Assembly: GCA_029204225.1 (NCBI GenBank)
Contig: CM055108.1
Coordinates: 18,013,779-18,077,778, forward strand
Direction: 5' to 3'
Length of the DNA stretch: 64,000 nt
From: Diphasiastrum complanatum
Lineage: Eukaryota; Streptophyta; Lycopodiopsida; Lycopodiales; Lycopodiaceae
Position numbers and translations under genes: made by a program. Each line of letters starts with the position of its first letter. The first letter of the stretch is position 1. Positions 11,735 through 22,200 of the stretch are shown piece by piece. The notes below the pieces were generated by a model, which saw only the letters and a program-made list of their open reading frames with translations, was not told where the DNA came from and made no database searches.

Positions 11735-12319
11735 AATCATATCTTAGCGTCCAACATAGGGCCCAATTGAGTTTATTGTAATTATGTCCAAACACATATT
11801 CAAAATTTGCACCATTCATGAACATTGAATCTATATTTGCTACAACATATTTATTCCAACACATTGAATATCTAATTATAGAAAATAAAAAGCGTGCATA
11901 TTATGGAATAAAAGCTATTGAATGTAATCAAAAGTAGCACATGTATGAATCATATAAGTATTTTTTATGTATACATGGACTTTTTGTCTAAATAATCTAT
12001 TTAAGGAAGCCCAATTTCATCCTAAACTTTTACTAATTGAAAAAAAAGATTTTTAAAAAAAGGAAAGGAAATGCATTTCAAATAAACAAGTTTGGTCACA
12101 ATCCGAAAGAACGTCCTCAAATCCACCCACCACCAAAGGGAGGCCAAGAAAGTGGTGATTTGGTAACTACATGGGCCATAGAGGAGAAACAAATTTCGCA
12201 TTGCATGTAGGAGGTTCTTTTATGCTAAAGAAATTCTTTTCAATTTAGTTCGAACTTGATATTTTCAACATATGTTGAGAACTACATCAGAGATGTTGTT
12301 GGACCCAAGGGGCTTGGGA

Positions 12320-13846
12320 TATACTGAAGACCTTGTATGAGACCCTACATCAGTCACGAATCTTGTTCTTGACTAATAAGCTACACACTGAAGATGGGTA
12401 CGGGTGAATCAGTAACGGACTACTTTACTCGAGTGAAAGATTTGAAAGGACAACTTATTGCAATTGGAGAAAGCGTTCCAGATTCAGTCTTAGTATCCAT
12501 TGTACTTAATAGTCTACCTTTGGCTTATCAAAACTTCGTAATGATGCTATCGTTACGAGAGACAAGGCCTTCTTTTGATGAGCTGAATGCCATATTACTA
12601 CAAGAAGAAATGAGACGACAAAATATTGTCCACATGCACGATTTCAAGGAACGGGCATTCCTAGCAAAGCAACAAGAGCGAAGTTCCACGAAGGGTGGCA
12701 AAGAGAAGAAGAAGAAGAAGAAGAAGAAGCAGCATGATACGAAGGAGAATCAATCAAATGTAAAGGAGCACGTGCTGGCACAACAAGTTCAAGAAAAAGC
12801 AAGATGGGAATTTTGTTGAAGAAGAAGAAGCATCAAATGCAAAATTGAGTGCTTTGGATCTTGAAGACTACGAGTTGTTTTCGGCATCAACATCTTCTAG
12901 TGGTGGCTTCTCGAAGGAGGAAGACTATTGGTTTATTAATTCAGGAGCTTCGAAGCATATGACACCTAGACGGGACTGGCTATCTAATTTTCAAAAATTA
13001 GATGATGGGTCAAATGTGAAGTTGGGAATAACTACACATATTATATGAAAGGAGTTGGAAAAGTACAGGTTCAACTACCTTCAAGGAAGATTGAAGACAT
13101 AAAGGACGTGCTTTAAGGAATCAAGAAAAACTTACTCTCAGTATCAGCTATTGCGAAGCAACTCATGGTGGTGTAGTTTTATGAACAGCGGTGACTCATC
13201 GAGAGAAAGGATAATGAAGTAGTAGCTGAGGGCATACTTGTAGGACTGTTGTACAAACTTCAGGCTCATGTGGTGGATCATCATGCAAGTGTTGCGGATA
13301 TTGGATCAGTGAGTAAGTTATGGCACGAAAGGTTCGGACATCTGAATTACAAAAGTCTACAAGTCTTGAGGAAATACAACATGGTTATAGGTTTGTTGTG
13401 TCTTAGGCAACCATCATATGAAGAAATTTTCGCCTAGTACATTTAGGGCGAGAAATGTTCTAGAACTTGCTCGTACAGATTTGTGTGGTCCTATAAGGAC
13501 TCGGTCTTATGGGGGAGCTAGTTACTTCATGGTGTTTGTGGATGACTATTCTAGGAAGACATGGCTACTCAAGAATAAGGGTGAAGCGTTCAAGTATTTC
13601 ACATGGTTTAAGACACAGGTGGAGAAAAAAACAGATACACAAATAAAGATACTCCGCTCGGACAAAGGGGGAGAGTATATTTCTATGGAATTTCAGGTGT
13701 TTTGCAAGGATCATGGTATAAAGAGACAATTTGAAAACACAGACACGAATCAACAAAGTGGAGTTGCAGAAAGAAAGAACCGGTCTATAGTGGAAACTGC
13801 GAGGAGTATGCTCAAGAGTAAGAATCTTCCAAATATGTTTTGACTA
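12320..13846 (+). pseudogene. Ty1/Copia gag-protease-integrase remnant, cut by LINE D
   Basis: Positions 12394-12819 encode a Copia Gag (GESVTDYFTRVKDLKGQL) ending in a lysine-rich stretch. The protease follows at 12910-13050, where the usual DSGAS catalytic motif reads NSGAS. A pre-integrase piece (KLWHERFGHLNYKSL) lies at 13310. Integrase core runs 13440-13843 with TDLCGP, MVFVDDYSRKTW, SDKGGEY and GVAERKNRS. The reading frame is broken near 12818, 13050 and 13440. It stops at 13846 where the LINE sequence begins, so the RT/RNase H half is absent. No LTR was identified to the left. Confidence 0.88.
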
Positions 13847-15270
13847 CCAATGGTTACAGCGTAAAACTATTATTCAGGAGGTAAGGACAAAACAACAGCG
13901 GGAGCATCCCGATAGCCCCGGCTAGTGTCACATTCGGTTTTTGGAACTGCGGCGTCCTCTCCACCTCTTCTACGACGGCTGATCTTGACACCTATCTATG
14001 TTCAGCTGATTTTCTACTTTTTGCAGAAACACATGAGTCTTCCACACGCCCACTTTCACACATTTCTGGTTTTCAATGGATTTCTGCTCCACAACCTATG
14101 CTACAAGGCAGGATACTTCAGGCCTCTGGTGGAGTTGCATGTTTGTACAGGTTGGTGTATACTCCTTCTATTCAGTGGTGTCTCAAGATACTTATGGCCG
14201 TTACTTGTGGCTTCAGATTACTGCATCCTTCTTGGGGCTGGACCAGGACTTGTGTTTGTTGCAGTGTGCTAGTTTTCTCCCCACACTTCAGTGTTTACGG
14301 ATTTGGGAGGTGATCCTTTTCAGGCCCTCTCTGACGGCGTTGCTAGACTCTCTCTACAAGTGTCAAGGTTACACATTGCTTGCAGGGGACTTTAACACAC
14401 ACACAGTTGCTCGCCAGATTAAGTTCTATGCTGGCACACTCTCTCTTCATCCGTTGGATACCTCTTATGCCTGTTATTCTCAGGACTCATCATCGACGGT
14501 TACGCTTTTTGAAGAACGGCTTCTGAGGTTGGCTCAAGCACACGGTCTCATTATCCTTAACGGTCTTCTTCAGTGGCCATCCTTCTCTGCATATAAATGT
14601 GCCACCCATTTGGTGGCGGTCACAACGTAGTGGACTATTTCATTGCATCTCCTGCTTTATTGCCCGCCTGGCATCCTTCACCATCTCTATCCCGGTGCTC
14701 ATTGATCACTCTTTGCTCTACCTCTCCTTCTCCCCAGCGCCAAGTCCGCCTTCTCCTCCACCTTCCCTCTTTGTTCGCCCCATCTGCTATCGTATACCTC
14801 CCCATCAATCCCAGGCCTATGTTGCCCACGTCTCTCATCTTCTGGACCACTTTCCTTCCTTGTGTCACCGCGGAAAAAGCCCAGATGTAGTCGCCACTTG
14901 CCTCCATCAGGGCCCACTGTACACTCCACTCAACGGACACTTCACACTTAATTTCGCTGATATGTACAGATTCTCCACCTGGCCCGGGCTGTGGGCACTG
15001 GTACTTTTCTGTAGTTCTTTTATTCGTAGGTAGTTTATAGCATTTTACGGCCACGTCCTCCTATGGATGATGCTCCCACTATTGCTTGTACATATTTTCT
15101 TTTTGGTCTTATGCACCCACGGGAGCCCAAAAGACGCTAATAAAGCTTTCTTTCTTTCTTCCTTCTCTGATGTCACTACCCAAGCCTCTCTTGACACACA
15201 CCCTGACTACCGCCGCTCATGCCATTGCACCCCCTCGTCGCTTCTCTTCTCATCGTCGTACCCGTAATAA
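13847..15270 (+). pseudogene. LINE fragment D (ORF1 end and endonuclease)
   Basis: The junction with Copia integrase is abrupt. From 13847 the sequence matches the ORF1 end of LINE B (tggttacagcgtaaaactat) and then the inter-ORF motif agccccggctag. The endonuclease follows across several frames: GDFNTHTV near 14390, QWPSFSAYKC and VVDYF near 14640, SFSPAPSP near 14740, then [21 protein letters not shown] at 15200-15260. It ends at about 15270 with no RT. An extra 300-base insert splits it at 14862-15165. Multiple frameshifts show it is inactive. Confidence 0.85.
14862..15165 (+). mobile_element. Short retroposon or 5'-truncated LINE end inserted in LINE D
   Basis: Comparison with LINE B shows about 300 extra bases between ctcatcttctggaccac and atgtcactacccaagcc. 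The insert ends gctaataaagctttctttctttc, matching the 3' terminus shared by the other LINE copies. Both junctions carry ttccttc-like sequence, consistent with a target duplication. No clear A or B box was seen, so a truncated LINE 3' end is favoured over a SINE. Confidence 0.65.
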
Positions 15271-16380
15271 TATAGGCTTGCTGCAGTTGATGCCGATGGT
15301 ATACCACTTTGGGCCTTATATGCACTAGAGGCTTTTCATGCTATTGATTCATTTTTACCTCTTGATATTTGGCATTCTTGGTTATTATGTATAGCTTGGA
15401 TTTCATTCGGACCTGTTGATTGGTGTTGGTTTTTCCATATTACTAATCATCCGCATCTCCTAATAGCTTGGGTTATTGCCTCCGTCCCAGCTACTATTTG
15501 TCAAGATGATCTTCAGGTTCCCTGGCATTTCTGGTTGCTCCATATCACTTGGTCTCCGATGCTATTATTGAGTTGCCACTTTTTTCTGGTGTTCCTAGAC
15601 CATCAAAGTACCTTGAGAGAGGTTCTTCTGCTTTCTTGGTTATTTTTTGGGGATGTTGCCGCCATGTACTTCAATGCTACTCACATATGCTTTGATACTC
15701 ATTACCAGCTACAGGCGGATATTGCTCCGACACTTGCTACTGATGATACGGATCCTATTCCTTGTTCTACTTTTCGTATATTAGTTGAGCTCGCTATTCC
15801 TCGTTCCAGTGCATTTCTTCTTTCAGTTATTTCAGTGGCTTCAGTTGCTACTTTTCCTTATGCTAGTTCCATGGTTGCGGTCTCGTTGCCCTTGGTATGT
15901 GGTTGCAGTTTTCATGTTCTTCTATTCCTCACTTGTGTGCCTAGTGTGTACTTTGGGATTGCACTTGTGGCTAGTTCCGATGGGTCATCTGATTCTCGAT
16001 CCGTTTTTGCTGCATCCTATGATGACTTGGTATGTCCATATGAGGTCCTTCTAGATGAGTATTTCAACTACAGTTTCTCCGTTGGGGCCTCTACTAATTC
16101 TAGATTTGTTGCCACTGCTTACAAGCATCATGTCTTTTTAGATGATGCGTTGCTTTCCTGGACCTTATGGATCTCTTGGCATGATGATCTTCTCACAATA
16201 CGTCCATTCTAGCTATCCTTTGTCAAGACGATGTCTTTATGCTTGATGTTTCCTGGCATATCACTTGGTCTTCCATGATATTGCAGCGTGACTCTTGTTC
16301 TGCCTATGTTCCTACTCCTTGGTGCTGGTCTATTGATGCTACTATCCTTTCTTGGGGCACCTATATCGTTGAGTTTGCAC
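15270..16380 (+). other. T-rich unassigned segment between LINE D and Gypsy integrase
   Basis: A 226-codon frame at 15535-16212 is very rich in Leu, Phe, Val, Cys and His. It has no domain that I know. The word cacttggtct is repeated at 15549 and 16263 with similar context. It probably belongs to the adjacent decayed Gypsy element, but I cannot name it. Confidence 0.35.
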
Positions 16381-17345
16381 TTATGGTTGACGGTTCCGTT
16401 TGCGATTGGAATCAACATATGTGTTTTGCAGATTACAGTTATAACAATTTGGCCAGTACCAGCACAGGTGTGTCTCCATTTTTGCTGGCTAATGGATATT
16501 CTTTGCTGCTACCAGGTATTCCACAACCTCCTAATGATGCTCATGTTACTTTATCTTCTTTTCTTACTAACTCTCGTGATTCTATTGTGCAGGCACAACA
16601 ACGTTTGGCAATAGCTCAACATCGTTATAAGTCCTTGACTGATTGTCATAGGTCCTTTTTAGAGTTTGTTGAGGGCCAGTCTGTTTATGTTCGTTTATCT
16701 TTTGCACGTCATAAGTTTGTACAGGGTCGTTCTCTTATTGACAACTTATCTGCACATTACTATGGTCCCTTTCAGATTGTGGACAAACTAAGGCCTGTTA
16801 CCATTTACAATTACCTACTACTACTCGTGCTTGTGACATTTTTCATGTTAGTCTTTTTGTTTGTCTCTTTTTCCTGGTGAACCTTGTGATACTTTCTTTC
16901 CTACTCTTCAACTTCTTCCATTTTTACCCACTGCTATTTTATAGGTTCGGGACAATTTACGTTGTTATCGTCATCTTGTCCAGTTTTTGGTCCAATGGGA
17001 CGGTAGTCCAATTGATGAAGTTACATGGGAGTCTTTCGATGTTTTTGCCCACTCACCTTTATTGCAGGAACAGGCTCGCTCTCTTCATGCCTTATTACAT
17101 GACACTATGGCTTCTGCACCTGATGATGCACCACTTTATGCGCTGTTGTTGCAGTTGCTAATCCACATCTTGCTGATGTTCCTGACGCTATTGATGCAGT
17201 TCCTAATTCACATGTTGTTGTACCACCTACTGATTTGCCTAATATTGATGGCTCCGATGCTTTGCTGCTCCAGCTATTGATTCTCCATCATTTGTTGATG
17301 ATGATACCTCAGTTGCCCGACGACCGCCGTTGCTTACATATTGAT
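16380..17345 (+). pseudogene. Ty3/Gypsy integrase C-terminus with chromodomain-like tail
   Basis: Positions 16400-16800 read as the end of Gypsy integrase: NNLASTSTGVSPFLLANGY, then SIVQAQQRLAIAQHRYKSL, then SVYVRLSFARHKF and LSAHYYGPFQIVDKL. After a frameshift near 16800, IFHVSLF and a chromodomain-like segment (QFLVQWDGSPIDEVTWESF, 16975-17040) follow. The frame decays after 17150. The order and spacing are those of a plant Gypsy pol 3' end. The 3' LTR starts about 200 bases downstream. Confidence 0.85.
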
Positions 17346-17557
17346 CTAGCCTTAGCAACTACCGTTGAGATAAAAATCTCTTAGCTTCATTGTACTATAA
17401 GCGTTTTCCGCGGCTGTAGGGGATTCGGCTATTGGACTGACACCACTAGCACGAAATGTATAACCCAGGAAAGAAAACGGCAATACAACGGTACTAAAGT
17501 AGCTCTAGTAGTTAAGATATTTTTTAGCCCACATTGAGGGCAATGTTTTAGATGGAG

Positions 17558-17900
17558 TGTTATGGACATACATTATAGTCCATCCTCCTCTATTTTTGAC
17601 AATATTTTTGGACACGCAGTTATATTACATGTGACAGGCCTAGAAACACCATTTACATGGTTTTCTAATTTTGGCCCTAATTTTTTAATTTCACCTTCCC
17701 TCCATTTCTATATGAAGGGAGGTAGGTTTTGTCCACTATAAATAGCCACTAAGGCTGGTCATTTAGTAGCTTTGATCATTTTGAGTCTTGGGCTTCTTGT
17801 AGGGGAATTGTATTATTTTGGAGATCTTAGTTGGAGATCTGCCTGAGCTATCGACAACCATTGATATTCATATAGTTTCTTAGTTGGAGAATGCTTTTTG
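17558..17900 (+). repeat. Probable Gypsy 3' LTR
   Basis: A TGTTATGGAC start at 17558 follows a typical plant Gypsy pre-LTR phrase (cccacattgagggcaatg). A TATAAATA box lies at 17737-17744 in a promoter-like context. The 3' boundary is uncertain, and no matching 5' LTR is in the window. Confidence 0.6.
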
Positions 17901-18258
17901 TTGTCTTTTATGCATCATTTATATCAAAATCTATGACTTTGTTCATAGCACTAAGTTGAATGTAAGTCTCAACATGCCAAATATGAGCTATGTTTATCTG
18001 AACTAGTATAAAAATCAATTCACCAAGAAGAATGAGGCTCACATGCCTATTTATAATCACTATGGTTCTCACCTTGATCTACTCAGGATTTCAAGTCTAT
18101 GTCCTAATTTGGGGGCCTAATAAAAGCTCTTTAATTTATAAATGTCTTGAGAAATGTAAATAATGATTGATGGGTCCAAAAATTTCAACTTAGTGAAATA
18201 AATGCTAGGCCCATGATTCAAAAATATTTTTAACATCTATATTTTTTTTAACTCATAC

Positions 18259-18815
18259 CATAGTTGCACTGTGTTTCTAGAAACGCGTTCAGAAACGCGT
18301 TTCTGGATTTTGGTAGCGTTTCTCAAAAATGTGTTTTTTTTTTTTAATTCTTTTGTGAACAATATGGGTATCAGATGAAAGCTCTAATTAAGGGCATTAC
18401 ATCTGTATAGGTTGCCGAATGTTTCGGGTACAGGATGGTCCAGTTCAGGTGCATTAACTCCTAGATTTACGTTTTAGCTCCTTCAATATAAAAAATTATA
18501 AAAAAAATTAGAATGTCCCACTACCTACCCTTCATGATCCCTCTTGCCCAGTCCTAATTTGTTCCCATTGCTAAAAGGCCAATTATTTGCCCTCTAGAAG
18601 CTTTATTGAGGATCGTTCACAATACGACTTTTTTTTTGCGTTCTCCCTATTTTATTTCATTGCCTTGAAGGCTTGAACTTAGCAAACATGGCCCCCCATT
18701 GTAATTATGTTTCTTTTTAAACACGTTTCTATACCAGAAACGCATAGAAACGAGTTTCTGAGAAACGCGGTTTCAGAAACAAGTTTGCCCAGAAACGCGA
18801 CTCTGTGCAACTATG
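18259..18815. mobile_element. 557-bp hAT-type MITE with AGAAACGCGTTTCT subterminal palindromes
   Basis: The terminal inverted repeat CATAGTTGCAC starts at 18259 and its complement ends at 18815. The heptamer ctcatac is duplicated exactly at 18252-18258 and 18816-18822. Both ends carry repeated GAAACGCG/CGCGTTTC words (18278-18325 and 18720-18800), with a poly-T run next to the left cluster. No coding sequence was seen inside. Confidence 0.9.
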
Positions 18816-19135
18816 CTCATACATCTACAAAGTTATTCATTTTCATTGCCCTTTAATCACAATTTCACACATACAAACAAAGTGTACATTTTCATTGCCC
18901 TTTATTCATTTATAAATTGATTCATGATAGACTTTGAAAATCTGCTTATTCTCTAAGAGAACTAGTCCATGCTTGAATTTTCATATAACCAACCAATTTG
19001 TAGGAATGTTAAAAGCATTACGCGAAGGTAACCAAACAGCTTGCTTCGAAAATTAGTTTTTTCTCTACCCGATCCAAATGCCAAGCTAAAAGTAAAGATA
19101 AAACTGTCGTAAAGATGTGGTGTGTGTATCCTTAC

Positions 19136-19209
19136 CAGAGGCGATGTTGTTTTACGCCTCAAAATGTCAGTTTCACAATCACCTCCAAGTGTTCCGATGG
19201 CATCTTGTG
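19136..19209 (-). CDS. RTEL1: RTEL1 C-terminal tail exon
   Basis: Acceptor tgtttgcag precedes CACAAG, and donor CCTCTG precedes GTAAGG. It is 74 bases, two completing a codon plus 24 codons ([16 protein letters not shown]). It fits the one-base overhang of exon 21736-21863. The sequence is in the poorly conserved tail, so assignment rests on strand, splice sites and phase. Confidence 0.7.
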
Positions 19210-22200
19210 CTGCAAACAATGTATTTAAGGGCATTCAACTATCATCTATTGAATGAATCCTCGACCAAAGATGATAAGGGTTTGAATACATGTGAAGTAT
19301 ATAAATATAAATTTTAGTCTGGATTTCATCACTATGTACACAAAACAAAAGAAAAATTTAAACAAACCATGCATTGGTTATGCAAGGTTGTTCAAGAGTA
19401 CAAAACTGAGGTGCAATTATCATTTTAATATCACAGTTCTGATTTTAATGACTTTGCTACAAATAAATTCCAAATCAGTGAAGTAATACATTGCTTATGT
19501 GGCCAACAAATCAGAAATTTCTTCCACTTCAAAGACAAGTTATTGTGTTAGTTAAAAGCCAAAATTATCATTATCACTCACCTTGATTAAATTTTTTGAT
19601 CTTGATCTACTTGGCTTCAAGGGTGATCATGACACCAAGACTTGACGGACACGTCTTGAAGCCAAACTTCTTGTTGATCAAACTTTCATTGAAACTTAGA
19701 AGCCCATTCCAACCATTTTGGGTCGGAATGTTCCGTTCCGAACGTTCCTGGAGTTCCGGAGCGTTCCTGGTCGGAACGATTTTTTTTTTAATAAAAAAAA
19801 AGGGTAAAAACCCTGCTGGCCCCCGCATTAGCCATTTCAGAAGTTCGCGAGCAGGGAAAGTGTGCCTACAGTCATTTTCGGGATGAGCTGAGTGGTGGAT
19901 GTTCTGTGTTTTTTTTTTTTTCATCATTGTTTGGGTATGTCAGTGTGATCAGCTGCAGGATTGTGTGGTGATATTAGTTTTGTTTTTTAGATCCCATTTC
20001 GTAACTTTTTTCAACATCTTTTTTTCTTAAGTTTTCTAATTTGATGGGCATAGAATGGGCTGTATGCATCAGATTAGGATACTTGTTTGTGCGTTTAGTT
20101 TCTTTTAATATGTATACAAGTGTCTGAACCCGTTCGTTGTTTCTTTTCTCAAGTTCTTGTAGTTTTTTGGGAATCCCACTACGTAGGCTACAGTTAGGGT
20201 TAATTTTGTGTATTTTTTTAGGATTTCGGAAAATCTGCAGGGTTCAGTGTTTGTTGTTTGGTGTTTGGTGTTTGTTGTTTTGTGGTTTGTTTTTCGAGTT
20301 TAGTGGTCAAGTTGCTTGTGGTCGTCTAGATTTAGAGTTTGCGGTTTTCTTTTTGGGATTTTTTTAGTTTCTGGTTTAGGGTTCATCATGCATAGGCCGT
20401 CATATTGGGATGAGGTGCAGCTTTTACAGGATGACGATGGTAGGTATGGGGGGACTGGTGCTAAGCGCTGGAAATGTCCGTTCTGCCAGTCTGATTACTC
20501 CAGCACACTCACCAGAGCCAGGGGTACTGGCAGATCTAGCAGTAGGCCCAACCTAGCCAATCTGTATGTGCGGTTTGATCAGGAGCCAGGAGCATGTGCC
20601 CCCAGTACCGCCCCACCAATACCTAGGGGTAGGGGTAGGGGCAGACCTCGAGGGTCAGGCGTTGGATCTAGCCAGGGCATGAGCCAGTCTGCTAGAGCTA
20701 GAGGCAGAGGCAGAGGCAGATCTGGGCGGCTCATGGCCCCCTCACCAGACATTATAGAGAGTCCCATCTTAGCCTCAGATGACGTCTCACCATAGGATTT
20801 ATTTTCATAGTACTATGTTATCAGACATGACGTGTTTCTTTTTGTATCGGATGTACGGCGAACGCATAACTATTTTATGGATGTTTTTTGCTTACATTTA
20901 TGGCTCTTCCCTAAACCCTGCTCGAATTATATGATGGTTATTCTCCTGCAGTTCCGTTACGTTTCATCAAGAATGTTTCTTGGTTTCAAAATAATTTCAT
21001 GGTTTTGTTGATGAATGTATGGTAGCAGGTCAGATCGTATTCTAAATGCAAAATTTAGCCGAGCACCGTAGGTTGTTTATATTGACATGAATTCTCAGGT
21101 TATTTTTACTCCATTCAACACTCCTAGTTAATAGTCTGATTATTGTAATTAATTGTCTGTTCATTAGTAAATCTGTTTAATGTAGTTAATTTTCTGTTTC
21201 TAAGTTAATTAGCTGAATTTTTATATAAATTAATTCCTTTGTAAAAAAACGTATTTTCTTTTTCTGGGGCATCGTTCCAGAACGTTCCAGAACGGGCAAC
21301 TAAGCATCGAATAAAAACTATGGCCGGGATAATATACGGATAGACAAGAGTGTACGCAATTGCAAATGCTCAAAATGAGGACTCGACTCCGTATTAATGG
21401 GACCAACTTCTCCCAAACTACAAAATTGTAAAATTTCACCACATCAAACACTCAAAAGGTTCACGTACCAAACACTAAACACATGACTTTTCAAAAAGAT
21501 GAAAAAGGTTGTAGATCACTTTTTGAAGGCTTGAGCAAATTCAGGATATAGCATCACTATAATAAAAAGCTAGAGCATATTAAAGCAAAGAGCAATGATA
21601 ATCGAGAAAACCAGTATACCAAATATAATATCAAAACAATGTTAATAAAAATTGCATCCTTATCACAACATATTTCTTTCAATATATTGTCTAAGATCTA
21701 GGTTGATAAGTGGCAAATGTTAAAAACAGACTTACAAGCAATGGACTTTAAAGAATTGGACTTGCCAGGTGAAATGTCATATGAAAATAATGCTGCTTTC
21801 GTGTCTGAAAGTTGGATATTTGACACCTTTACAGCCTCTGCAATGAGCTTCAAGTTAATATTCCTATGATAAGCATACACTAACATGAAAATTTAGCATT
21901 CATTTGAGTATGGCCAATCAGAATCAAAGTTGAAAACTTAGCTTTTCTTACATTTACGAAAACATTTAGCAACAATTTGCACATGTTCAAGGACCAATAT
22001 TTAAAATGGTAAAAAGCTTCTAGTATAAAGATAAAAACCATAAAGTGCCCTTATAGACCTTGGTATTCTTCTTCCAAGCAATGTGTTTAAAACAACCACT
22101 ACAAAACTTAAAAACTCCAAAAATAGGCTCTTTGAAAACTCAAAATGATTTCAAGAAATCACCTTTCTAAGTTAAATGATTTTTTTCCAAACACACTTAA

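Noticed and set aside
14862-15165. tRNA-derived SINE
   Set aside because: No convincing A or B box was found; a truncated LINE 3' end explains the tail equally well.
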